64,000 nucleotides of DNA from Meandrina meandrites (Eukaryota; Cnidaria; Anthozoa; Scleractinia; Meandrinidae): positions 33,702,251 to 33,766,250 of the forward strand of contig OY855903.1 in assembly GCA_963693305.1 (NCBI GenBank), read 5' to 3'. The position numbers and the translations under genes were made by a program. This document shows, piece by piece, positions 41,222 through 53,065 of this stretch. The first letter of the stretch is position 1. The number at the start of each line of letters is the position of its first letter. A model generated the notes under the pieces. The model was not told where the DNA came from. It saw nothing but the letters and a program-made list of their open reading frames with translations, and did no database searches.

Positions 41222-44200
41222 TTAGCCCTGCTCAGCTTCCTCTTCATAGCCTGTGGACTCCCCATCAGGATTTGGAAAAGCTTTGCAGATGCTGTTGTAT
41301 ACACAGTTAGGCAGGCACCAATGCACTCATAACAAGGTGCACATATTGGCGATATGCTACAGATCCCATGAACCTGATGATGTAATAAATATAGGATAAA
41401 TTATTTTGAATTGTCAACAGATGTGGTTATTTGATTTTCTTCTTGTTAGAAACTTTTATTTTAGCATTAGAGTTTGTGTTGAGTTACTTCTGTAACTACA
41501 ACAGAAGTGCTATTGATGTCTGCTTGTTTAAGCATTGTATAGTTTTGATCATTTAATGTGATATTTTCAAATTTTATTTGCTGTGGTTCATTAAAAAAAA
41601 TCTATAACAAATAAAACATTACCTAAATTTAGGGAGCGTGCACTTAGACAGGAAACAGTAATTATAAGTATTGACAGTATTTAACTGTATTCCTTCATTT
41701 AAAATCCTTACACATGCAAATCTGGAAACAAACTGTGCTGTGACAAATTAAAAAAAGCAAACGCCACTTACTCTGGCTCAGCTGCATTTTGTTCGGTTTT
41801 GGTTGTGGTGTAGGATTTTTTGGCCTTGGTCTTCAGGCCTATTGCTGCAGTAAAGAGCACCCAAGAGTTTAAGCCACATGCAGCATAGCCTGGATGCTTG
41901 GTAATGCATTCGCCCTCTTTCTCCACGTCGTACATTCGTTCATTGCACTGGTCAATGTCTGGGCAACACCAGCACTCTTCTAGCTTGGTAATTTGCTGAA
42001 AGGAGCAATTTGAGCATTGGCACCTGATAATTACTGAAATGGAGAAAATTTAACAAAACAATCAGCTGATTTTGAATTGCTCCATTGTGAAGATCCTGTT
42101 TTGCTTTTGACTGTTAAAATAAACACCAACAAGGGCTTGTTCGGTCCTGAAACACAACTGTACATCCTCCCAATTGCACCACAGTGAAGCTATACTCGTA
42201 ACGCACAAAGAAAAGCGAAAGCTTTGGTTGTTTTGTCAAAAAAATTTTCTGTTGAGCAGATTCAAATATGTATTGGAAGAGCTATGCTTTAGGGGATAGA
42301 CTGCCTGGTGTGGGAGGGGTGGCAAGATGATTTTAGAAGGCACTGGTGTTTGTCCAAAGCTTTGATTTAAAGGTCAATATATGAGTTTCCGTAATGGAGG
42401 AGAATGTTGATACTGGGAATGAAATCTCAGTAGTTGAATAGGAACTTGTAAACTTGATAGAGGGTTGCAAACCATTAAAAAAGGTGATAAACTTAACCAG
42501 TTTTTCTTCCCCATGAGGCCAGAGAAGAAATCCATCCTTGATATATCACCACCGAACAGGGGAAGAGTAGGGAGTGGATGCTAGTGCTTTTTGTTTGAAT
42601 TTGCCATTTCCCATTGCTGTGCCATTAATTTTCCAGTAGTGCTGATTGTTGAAAGTAAAAGTTTTATTTGTAAGAGTCAATCAGATAAGATCACAAATTC
42701 TGCTTGTCTTGACTGTTTGGTCTGTTGTTGATCCAAGACCTCATCTGTATGTGGAGTTTTTGTGGACAGAGAGGATACATCAAGAGTTATAAGAAAGTTA
42801 CCATCATTAAGTTGATGGATGCTGTTTAGTCTGCTGAGAACATGTGGTGTCTTTATGCAAGATGGAAGTTTTGAACTAAAGGTGGATATGCATCCAGTAG
42901 GGTGGCTTTAGGACATCCAGGGTGTCCTGGTTTTGGTGTTTTTAAGATATTTTGCAGTTTTGTTGTCAATCATCTAAGTGGATTGTAGGCCATTAATGTG
43001 TCCTTTGATGAATTCATGGGTAAGGAGAGTTATGTCTTTGTCAGTTATCTTTTGTAAAACTGGGTCAATCAGTTGTCAAAGGCACTTGCTTTCATACTGG
43101 TCCATGCACATAACAACTGTTGCTGAACCTCCTCTGTTCCTTTCCTTTGAGAATTGATGTAAGCCACATTGATTAGTAATTGATAATTGGCGCAATTCAG
43201 TGAATATTCCAGTTGTCAAAAATGAGGAACTTGAAGAATTTGCTTTTGTTGTAGTGAACTTGCCTTTCCATGCCTCTTTTCTTCCAGTTTGTGCACAATT
43301 ATTTTTTCTTGGAATATTAGCTCTTTTGTGCTTGAATTCCAAAGTGGATTTTCTTATTTTATCTCAAAGTACTTGATGCATCACAGCATCAGTCTAGTAA
43401 TTGTTTAAAATGTTTTCCAGGGCTGACCAGACTTTCTCCCTGTGCAGGTCATTCCCGTATGGAAGGTCTCTGCTTTTATGGGTCTGTGTCCCCCTTAAAC
43501 CCACACCAACTACTTGCAGAGCTACTATGGTTTTCAAATGCATGGAGAATGATGCACCTTATTGCAGCTTGGATCTCCTTTGAATAATCTTTGTTGTGAG
43601 TTCCTGTATGAAAAACATTTCACTAAATAATTTTTTACGTTTTGTGATGATGAGCAATTTTAAAGTTGGCCACTTTCACTGAGATTGTACAATCCCGTTT
43701 GTAGGGACCTTTTCACATGCACCATATAACTGAATTTTTCTACACCATTAGTTACTTTTCCATGAACGTGTGCTTCTGTCGTTGAGTCATTGTCTCCTGT
43801 GTATGATGGGAACTTGATGACATGGCTGGGAGCGTTGTTAGATAATTCAACTGGTATAGTAGGCTGCATGGGTTTGTTACTAATTTAATACCTATGACTT
43901 TATACTTAAATGGTTTATAAGAATTATCAAATATTATTAATTAGTAAAGGATTCATAATCTAGGAAATCAAAACAACTCAATGAACCAATATAACCAAAA
44001 CTAATTGCAAACTTTGTGAAACTATCACTATAATAAGTATTACAAACCTTAGTAAAGACAAATTGCTTTCATTACAAACTTGAAAACTACTAATGCCTTA
44101 TAACTTTAATTACAGAAAGTAGTGATTATTCTTTGCACTTAGTGTTTTTCCCTACATCTGAAAACCAACAATTGGCAAAAACGGATACAAATAGAATTAC

Positions 44201-46165
44201 AAAAGACATTGTACTTGACAATTCATTTACTATTGCAATTAAATAAGCAGTACTTTACACCTATCCCTATAGTTCGGGCACATGGAAAAAGGAGCCTTGA
44301 AAAACTTAAGAGTGAAGTGCTTTTTCTCTAAATAAATAGAAAGTTTTGTTACAAACTTAAAATGACAATCCCCCATGTCAGCATGTAATGGCTTGACATC
44401 CCAACCCTTTCCCATGAGGCTATCTAACGCATAGAACCCACCCATCAAAGGGAAAGAAATTGTTCTTTTCTGAGAGGTTGAAAATCCCGATGTCGTGAAA
44501 AGGCTCAAAAGTGACTGATAGGCTGTATGGGTTGAGTGGCATTAAGGGAAATGCCACTTGACACAGGTTGGCGCATCTGAGCTACAAAAGCATGACGACG
44601 CAATTCCCTCAGATAGAGAACATTTCCAAAATTCCTTCCTTGTGATAAACAAACACTAGTTTGACAGTTTTACAGACTTCACTGGATACACTTGGCAAAC
44701 AAAACTCGGATCTGTTACAGGGATGATCAAATGAACAGTTGACAGTCACTTGAAAATTACACAAGACAGCTGTTTTGTTCTCACCCATCCATTAGGTATC
44801 TCCTCTGATTGTCTTGGAGATTTGGGGATTCTAAGCAAGATCATTTTCATAGAAACCAGTTAGTGTAAGATAAAACTTTTTCCATCATAATCGACAATAC
44901 AAGACATTTCGGGGGTGGCCAAGAGGAGACTGGGACCTACTTGTAAACAAACATGAAATCTACAAGCTTTATAAAAATCCATACTCTGCTTACATTGCAA
45001 GGCCTCTTTCAGTATTTATTTACAGTGTTCTGTTCTTGAAACGATAGATTGAGGCATATTAAAAGACATTTAAAATCAACGCATTCAATGTTTGCTTTCT
45101 TCTCATGCTTCACTCAAATGCCTGGTAACCTACAATGTAAATTGAGTTCGCATATACATGTAAGATCAATGGATGGATGGATCGATTGCGGCCATATTCC
45201 TATTCGTCATTGATCAGTGTTAGCTGAAAGAGAAACTGCAAGAAAATATTCAACAATCTTATCTTTCTCAAGAGGTTTGTTCGCTTTCTTTTGTGATCAG
45301 GCAATGTTGGTTCCCAATCTCAAGTTAAAATGAACGGTAAACATCTGGAATAACCAGTCGAGAGAAACTTTGTCACATGCAATTTACGTCTGATGCGAAA
45401 ATATGCTGAAGAATTTCAGGTATTTTCTATTGCAAATCATATTTTGTTCCTTCCAGAGAGGTTAAATATAAAGGCCCTATATGACTACATACATTTAAGT
45501 AGTACATGTATCATTCAGTTTATCCTCTGAAGTTTTATCATGTAGTTAATTTTTGTGGAAATCTGTGGTAATTAAAAAAAGGCCGCCATGTCTAGACTAT
45601 ATGGCGCCCACAAAACACAAGAAAATTTGCACAAAATAGTAGTTACTTCTTCACAGCGTTACCGTCCTTGTTGGCTAAAAAAGCAAAACATATATTGCAA
45701 AAAACGTGAGGTTTCCAAATTGCAAGATGGCAAAAGAAACTACAGCGACTTTCCATAGATACGATCCTTCAGCTACATTTTTAGCTTTGTCTGTTTGGAA
45801 ATCAAATTAGCGATGCCGTGCGTTTAATGAGAAGAAATTCATAATTCAAACTGTAAAACAAGCAGTCAAACAATACTGGTTGTAAAGATTAACAGAGAAG
45901 CATATGCTAAAAATGTGTTACACGGTTTATTGTTAGTTTTCTTCCGCGGAAACAGTACTGTATTAAGTAAAGTGATATTTCTTGGCACACCCGAGAAATT
46001 CTCCCAAATTTTAGTTCTACAATAAAATTACTTTATTCACTTAAGGAGTGATTCCTTACCTTGATCATCCTCGCTGTCTTTAGCGTTCTTCTTTTTTGAT
46101 TTTGCAGAACTCGAAAAAAAAAAGTCATGTAACGTATATGATCCTGCTCGCTTTCTCGCGTCCAT
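41222..46165 (-). CDS. P2X7-type intracellular-domain protein gene, three exons
   Basis: Exon 1 46165-46060: ATG, MDARKRAGSYTLHDFFFSSS, lysine-rich. Exon 2 42033-41772: VIIRCQCSNCSFQQITKLEE, CWCCPDIDQC and CITKHPGYAACGLNSWVL. Exon 3 41373-41222: EFMGSVAYRQYVHL, then LPNCVYNSICKAFPNPDGES and a TAA at 41224-41222. Phases 1 and 2 agree at both junctions. The C.C..C, CC, C.T.HPG and AYR..V patterns match the zinc-binding cytoplasmic domain first known from the P2X7 receptor, which in cnidarians and fish often stands alone without a channel. In exon 3 the frame must shift by one base between YRQYVHL and LPNC; read unshifted it stops at 41307. So this is a recently broken gene, or the base call is wrong. 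A Penelope-like remnant lies in intron 1. Confidence 0.7.
42480..43530 (-). mobile_element. Penelope-like element remnant (N-terminal and central RT)
   Basis: On the minus strand, broken frames show THKSRDLPYGNDLHR, GGSATVVMCMDQYESKCL, LPSCIKTPHVLSRLNSIHQL and NFLITLDVSSLSTKTPHTDE. The last matches the T.DVSSLYTNIPH..E motif of Penelope-like reverse transcriptases; here Y-T-N-I is altered to S-T-K-T. Several stops make it non-functional. It lies in an intron of the P2X7-type gene. Confidence 0.7.
43600..46055. other. Intron sequence; nothing recognised
   Basis: Large part of intron 1 of the P2X7-type gene. Open frames at 43660-43869 and 44239-44508 (minus) match nothing I know. Confidence 0.4.
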
Positions 46166-46169
46166 CTTC

Positions 46170-46835
46170 AACTGCACATCTTCAACTGCAGATAAGTCAC
46201 GCAATTTATCGTGAAAGAAAACGCGACACCAGTGCTGTATTAATCTGTGTGCTCAATTTTAGAAATAATTAGCGGAGAATATATGCGTTTCTATTTAGAA
46301 AGGTCAACCGATAACCGGGCTACACGTGAAACTTAAGGATATCATACATTTTGATTTAGAAAAGGAAAAGATGATTTTCTTCAAAATGTATTTCAAATTC
46401 TTTACAGCAATTACTGGTTAACAGTAGCCGGCGCAATATGGTCTGACAACCAGCGCATTTCCGCCGGCTACGGGCTTCTATTGACAACCCTGCTTTTGTG
46501 CCTATTTCATTGATGAAGCAATCTTTACTGTAATAAAAGCTATAAAATTTACAAACAATATAATCACTTTTCATAACTATCCAGAAATTTTTGATATTTG
46601 TTTTGGGGTTATGGCCCACGATTTTTGCAGGACAAGAGAACTGTGAGCCCTGGAACATACTGCTAAGAAACAATTTTACCATCTCCCACCTACTGCAAAA
46701 ACAGAGACAGCCCTTAAAGATTTTGCAAACAACTGATATATATTTTCAAAGAAAAAAAATACAATACTTATTCAATAAATACCGCTATTTTTTTTCATCA
46801 GCATGTCACATGTTTGTGTTAGATTAAAGTGAACA
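46170..46835. other. Upstream region of the P2X7-type gene
   Basis: No TATA box or initiator that I would defend. Several short frames are uninformative. Confidence 0.3.
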
Positions 46836-46839
46836 AAGG

Positions 46840-47235
46840 TTACACAGTTAGCTGTGCTTTCAGTTCTTTAGCACAACATGAGCTGCCTGTGTGTGAAAAC
46901 TGACTCTTGCGTCTTGCAAAGAGCTCTTGAGGCAAAAGGGGTTCACATTCTGCAATTGTGGGAGCAATGAGTCTGGGATCAGGCTCCAATGGAACTTCCT
47001 GTGTGATAGAATCATCATCATACACTTAAGGTTTGAATATCTTGGCCACCAGAATCCAAATGTATCCATAGTCTTTTGTCACCTTTACTGTCCTCACATC
47101 CCAATATTTTTTTCTCTGATAATAGTTTCTGGTGATGATCGTCTCGGCATCCTCTTTTGTGGCATTCAGCAGGTTGTGGTGATAGTTCCAATCAATCGCA
47201 GTCAGCTTCTACCTTGCTCTGTAAACCTACTTTTG
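46840..47235 (-). pseudogene. Decayed transposon-type ORF, C-terminal end
   Basis: One frame reads YRAR, stop, KLTAIDWNYHHNLLNATKED, YYQRKKYWDVRTVKVTKDYG, stop, VYDDDSITQEVPLEPDPRLI and ends AKELKAQLTV. It resembles the C-terminal end of a widespread cnidarian DDE-type transposon ORF as I remember it (A.D.N.H...R......Y......W......K.Y.Y and PLEPD.....PTI). Two in-frame stops show decay. Confidence 0.5.
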
Positions 47236-47299
47236 GTAAGCCATATTCAGTCGTTGATCTGGGGGATGTGAGGCGGCTCATCCCCATATGTTGGAAAAT

Positions 47300-49130
47300 T
47301 TTTAAATGAGTGAAATGTTTTTTTAACCCTTTGCAAACGTGTCTTCTAATGGAGGGTCACATATCATTAATATTTTGACATATCACAATAAAATTTTAAC
47401 TTTCAATCAGCACTGATATGATTATGCTCTCTTTTTCACCTGATGTTTTCCTCTCAATCTGCCATATTTTTTTAGTTTGTGTGCCTGCGATCACAATCCA
47501 CTCCCATCATGCATCTGTGCTAGGTTGTGGCTTCAGCTTCTTGGTTCTAGTTGTGTTATATTATTTAAATGAGTGAGGAGCTGTTAAAATGAACAACAAA
47601 ACGACCTATGCCTGCACAAAGAACAATGTTGGCTTTTATAAAGAAGAACTGAAGAGGGAAACTTACTTGAAGTGATGGCAGCCACAAACTCAAACACATT
47701 TTCCAATTTTCAGCAAAAGTTGTCGGTTTAGCTTCGTGTTAAAACTGTCTTTTTTGTAATCACAAATGCCTTGCCAAAGTGCACAAAATGGCATAATTTA
47801 TCTGAGCCTTGACATATTCCATACCCCCTTGGAGCTTGTGCCTTTAGCATTCTCTCCGCATTCGGGGAGACAAGCAAACTTCCATTGCGTGACCAAAGCC
47901 AAACTTATCTCCCTAGTGGTAAAACCTGCACTGGATCGGACAAGTTAGCAGGGCCATAAGCTTATGGGTCTTATAAGCCTAACTCCAAACGACACTATGA
48001 GCTGAACTCTGGTCAGCAACGTGCTAGAGTATAGACAATTGTGACTTCATGAGCCTTTCTTATCTTCCCAGCACTATGAGCCAACTCCGCCAACAAATGA
48101 GGGTAAAATAAGTTTACTTAACTGATAGCGTGGTTATCAGTGGTGAACCTCAATGTATTATTGATAACAACAAATGAATCTCCTAAGGGAGGGAGGGTGG
48201 GCATTACAATTCTCGAGATGACCTAAAGTTATTGTAGCAATATTGCTAGTGGATGATATTAAAGTTCACACCTTAAACTCTTTATAGCCAGACAGCTGTC
48301 TGGATTTAGGCCAATGGTGAACTGTGTACTATAGACAACAAGAACTGCGTGCAGTTCGAGACATGAATAGAGGTATGATTAAAACTAGCCATACAAAATG
48401 CGTAATATATAAAAGTACTAGAAGGTATTGCATCATGTTCAGTGTAAGAGTCCTTTATAACTATTATCTTTTCAAGACAAGAAAGGCCTAAAGATCTGTT
48501 GCATTACATTACACTAGAACATGTAAATAGAGAACCCACTAGGGGGCCTTGTGGCGTAACGCTCCATTAACTGTGCTTTAACGATTCTCTTCAATGCTTT
48601 ACAAACAATTGATCTTCAAGACACTGACAAATAACATGTTGCAAAACATTTTTCTAAGAGTAACAAATACACTTCTCTTTGCTTTTCAAATGTAAAAGAT
48701 ATGTAAAGTATACGCATTCAGAATTTATTTTATTGTTTAATAATAGTAATTTATATATAAATGTAAATAATAATTATAATAATATTTAAATATTAATGTG
48801 AAATAAATCATATTTGAAGATTGATTCACTCAATTTATTTATTAACTATATACAGTTATGAAAACAGGTTAAGAGAACATATGAATTTTTTCTCCTTTAC
48901 ATACTTGATCTCCATTTGAACAGAGTACTGCTCCTCGCCTCTACTTAATTTATGATGGGGACCGAATTCAGGTCCATCAGGTGCAACAGGTGAATTCTTG
49001 AAGACCCCCACCCTCCTTCTCCAGCTTCACAGGAGTAGAGGTCAATGACCCTGTGTTCAAGACACAAAATGGATTTCAAGACCGTATCCAACTTTTTTAT
49101 ATGTTCTGAGATGTAAAAGAAACCTGTTCA
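47300..49130. other. No feature recognised
   Basis: AT-rich, no supported gene or repeat. Confidence 0.4.
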
Positions 49131-49137
49131 GTCTTAC

Positions 49138-49281
49138 CTGGTGCATTTTCACTGGAGGTGTCATGCTGAATAGCTGATTCTTCTGCATGTACTGTTATGT
49201 TTTGTTTGTTAGTCCTTGAAATGTGATTGGTTTCCTTTCGTAGTTTTGTTAAACACAACAACAATGAACATTTCAACTTAA
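49138..49281 (-). CDS. Candidate isolated exon, unknown
   Basis: 144 bp with an acceptor (tctaaacag) and a donor (CCAG|gtaaga). The phase 1-1 frame is fully open and encodes TVHAEESAIQHDTSSENAP. No known domain. No partner exon found, so it may be chance. Confidence 0.25.
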
Positions 49282-49289
49282 CTGTTTAG

Positions 49290-49545
49290 ACATTAGCAAT
49301 GGGAACTGTAACAGGAAAGATCAAAGTTTGTTTTTCTTTGAATGGGATTGGTCTCATTTTGCAGTATTTTTGAATACAACAGCCTGAGATGCTATCAATG
49401 GGAACTGTAGCAGGAAAGATCAAAGTTTGTTTTTCTTTAAATGGGATTGGTCTCATTTTGCTGTTGTTTTGAATACAACAGCGTGAGATGCTATCAATGG
49501 GAACTGTAACAGGAAAGATCAAAGTCTGTTTTTCCTTTAAATGTG
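49290..49545. repeat. 99-bp minisatellite, about 2.5 units
   Basis: The unit includes caatgggaactgtaacagga and aatgggattggtctcatttt. The period is 99 bp (49297, 49396, 49495), i.e. 33 codons, and the minus frame stays open through it. Confidence 0.9.
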
Positions 49546-49759
49546 CAACTGCTTGTTGACCTTTGTTTTTACTTGGCTTTGTTTGATTCTGGCGGTTTGT
49601 CCCTTGTTTGCCTGATGGTGTTTCTGTCCTTTTGTCTATGTGGACTTTGTGTTTCTTGCTCAGATTCCTGTGATTGCTCCTGGTTGCTGATATTGGGTAT
49701 CGAATTGAGTTTCAACTCTCCAAGTTTGTATCTGCTGATATATCTTGACTAAATGGTAG

Positions 49760-50985
49760 AAACATAATATACTAATCAAAACATATGCCACAATGCTGCA
49801 AAGAACAGTATAACAAGAAAGAAATGAAACAGAGAACTAGCGTATAAAACAAAGGAATGTGTCGCATAATAACAAAGCGATATATACTCCTATGTAGATA
49901 TATTTATTTTGCTTCTGCTAGGTATATTAATTTATTTTGCTTTTCACCTTAGAAGAGATGTAGATCACTTTATCCTGCTAACCTATAGTGACAAAATAGG
50001 TACCAGGAATAATTAACTTGGATTTGAGATTTGGTTTTTGTGTTTACTTCAATGGATTGTGGACCAAGTCTTTTGGCCATACAGTTGTTGGCTGTGTTTT
50101 ACAAACCAGTGATTTCGGATTGAGTCTTTCAATCCAAGGACAAAAAGTTGTATCCAAAGAAATAATGACAAAGTAAAAGATAATAAATGAGGAGGAACTC
50201 ACCTCTACTCTGTAAATTACTCGAACTCAGAAAATGGCTACGTGATCAAGCACGTGCTGATTTGCAGAAGACATGTACCAAACACTGAAATGCCACGTGA
50301 CATACCGAGCGTCTCTCATTGGTAGCCAAATTCATGAGTGCGCCTGCTGAACTTGAGATGATTGGTTTATGCGTGACAAATTCTATTGTTTACGCCTGAG
50401 ATCCTGAATCCCTAGCCGTCATGATAGCTCTTCACGAGCTAAAAATGACATGATTTGAAGTATAAATATGTGGTAAAATAATACTATGGCAATATAAAAG
50501 AAGAATAAAATGAAAAATTTAGCTTTCCTTCTATGATATTCTAGCGACAGTAAATGTGCTGCAAACTCGCTGTCACTTGTAGAATTGTAGGCAGCATGAA
50601 ATTTTTTTTAGTTGCTAAAATTACAATATATTACTTACATAATTTTTTGTTTACATACAATTAAGATATTTTTTTAAATTAATCATTAAGCAAAGGAAGA
50701 AAAGACGTTACAAGAAGTACACTGATAAGAAAAATAGAAAAAAATAATAGACATATAAACAAAGAAAGTTAAAGTAAAAAAAACCCAAACTAAATGCTAG
50801 CTAAAGCGCAGGAAAAAGGCTATTGCAAATAAACGTAAGTTGAACACAAATCTGAGAGAGTGAGTTGCTTCAGTTAAGCTAAGTAAACTAGGATGTGTAA
50901 GGCTACAATATTTAGTATCAACGTTGATACGTTGGCTTAAAGAAGAGAGATTTGACCTAAAGAAGAGAGACCGTCAGTTACGTCT
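49760..50985. other. No feature recognised
   Basis: AT-rich. May include the 3' untranslated part of the LINE that ends near 50990. Confidence 0.4.
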
Positions 50986-50989
50986 ACGA

Positions 50990-53028
50990 GTAGGGTCGTA
51001 TGAGTTGATTACATTGCATAAATGTTACTGCTGGCTACTTAATATATCCTGCAAGAGGTTCCATTTCTTTGTGTCACCGCATTTTGTTTCCAATTCATAT
51101 CTTGATTTCAGGAATGTCGGGTAATGGACAAAATTGGGTGAAATTTCCTTTGATTTAGCAAGCCAGATGTGATATCACGCTAATAGTAAACAATGGTTAA
51201 TTTGGAGGGTAAATTTTGAGGTGTCAGGCTTCAAACCGAGCGCGGTGCTGCTCAGTAGAGTGTGATTGTCGTGTATTAGGTTTATACTTTTCAGCCATTG
51301 TCATGTTTTTCCAAAAGATAGAGGATTTGGTCAAGCCCAGAAGAGATGTATTAATGTCTCTGGAGCGTCTTGACAAAAGGCGCAATTACAATTTTCTTTT
51401 AGCCCAATCTTGTAAAGAAAATTATTAGTTGCCAGGCATCTGTGGATAAATTGAAATTGAAATTCGATTAGCTTTGTGCTTTTGGTACACTGAGATGCTG
51501 AGAGGTATGCCGAGCTCCAGTCGATATTTTCATTGCAAGGATAGCTGCAGTCCAGAAGCCATTTCTTTTGGCTATTATTTGGAATTTCACCCTTATTTCT
51601 GACTAAAGTTTTATATATCAGTGCACTTGCTTTTTTGGCCTTTAAAAGTGTCATACTTAGCGGTGTGTACTCTTGATTATTGCCATCCTCCTTTTTGATA
51701 CTGCTGTTACCAATGCCCTTGACAGCTGAAATTATGCCGTAAAAGCTTAGTGGAGGAGCATTCAGATCGTATTTTCATTGGAATTCTGTGAAAGAAAGAT
51801 AATTGTTGCTTTTTGGAAATTGTAAATGTTTTACTTTTGTAATTCCTTTTGAACACCAATCTTTAAAGAAAATTGGTTTGTTTTCTATTCTTATTAGAGA
51901 ATTGTGCCACAAGCTTTGCTCTTGTAGCTGGTCCAGCGACATTATTTTCTGCTCAAAGCTAACTTCCGCCCAGAGTTTATGCAATTCTTTGAGAAATGCA
52001 TCCGAGACTTTGATCAACGTTATAGTGTCTTTAATGTTAAGATTCCCGGTGAAAACGTTTCCATGGGTGTAGTTTTGTAGTGCTAGATCAAAAAAAGCTT
52101 TCCACTTTCCATTGTTGGTAGAATCCAAGTACTTTTGGATCCAAGATGTTTTTAACGATTTATTGAAAGAAATAAGGTCGATCATCTTAAGTCCTCCCTC
52201 GCAATAGTCCTTGATCATAATTTTTCATTTGATTTTGTCCCCTTTCCCATTCCAAAGAAATTGATAAAATAGTGTATTGATCTCGTTTAAAGGGCTATAG
52301 TTTGATGGCAAAGATGATAGTAAATAAACTAATTGTGAGGCCACTAGAGACTTCAAAACGGTAATTCTCCCTAGTAGACTTAACCTGCGGTACTTCCAGC
52401 AGCTCAGGATTTTCCTGATCTTTTCTGTTTTTTCACTATAATTTAGAAGTGCAGTTAATTCCGGTTTGGCTGATAACCACAGTCCCAAGGTTTTCACCTT
52501 ATATTTCGGCCACTTAAAATCCTTTCCTGGCAAAATCAGTTTTTCATTACCAATACCGGAACCTATCCAAAGAGCTTCTGTCTTCTTATCATTTAGTCTG
52601 AGACCGGAGACTTTGCTAAAATCCTCTAGCATATTTAGAGCTGTAGAAAGAGTTTCTTTCGAGCCGTCCAAAATGAGGGTGGTGTCGTCAACATATTGGC
52701 TAATTTTAATTTCATTATTGCTGAGAGAAGTACCTTTTATGCTAATGTTGTGTCTAACAGCCTTGGCCAAAACTTCAACTGAAAGTGTAAATAGATATGG
52801 AGACAAGGGGCAGCCTTGCCTCACTCCTCTTAGAGTCTGGAAAAAATTGGTTGACCAACCATTATTCAGAACGCAACTTTCCGTTTTGCAGTAGAGAACT
52901 TTTGCCCAATTAATGATCGATGGACCAAACCCGAAGAAGTTTAAAGTCTTAACGATAAAGGACCACTCGAGTCGAAAGCTTTTTCAAAATCTATAAAAAG
53001 TAATAGCCCAGGCCCCAGTTGTTCAAAG

Positions 53029-53065
<37 letters not shown>

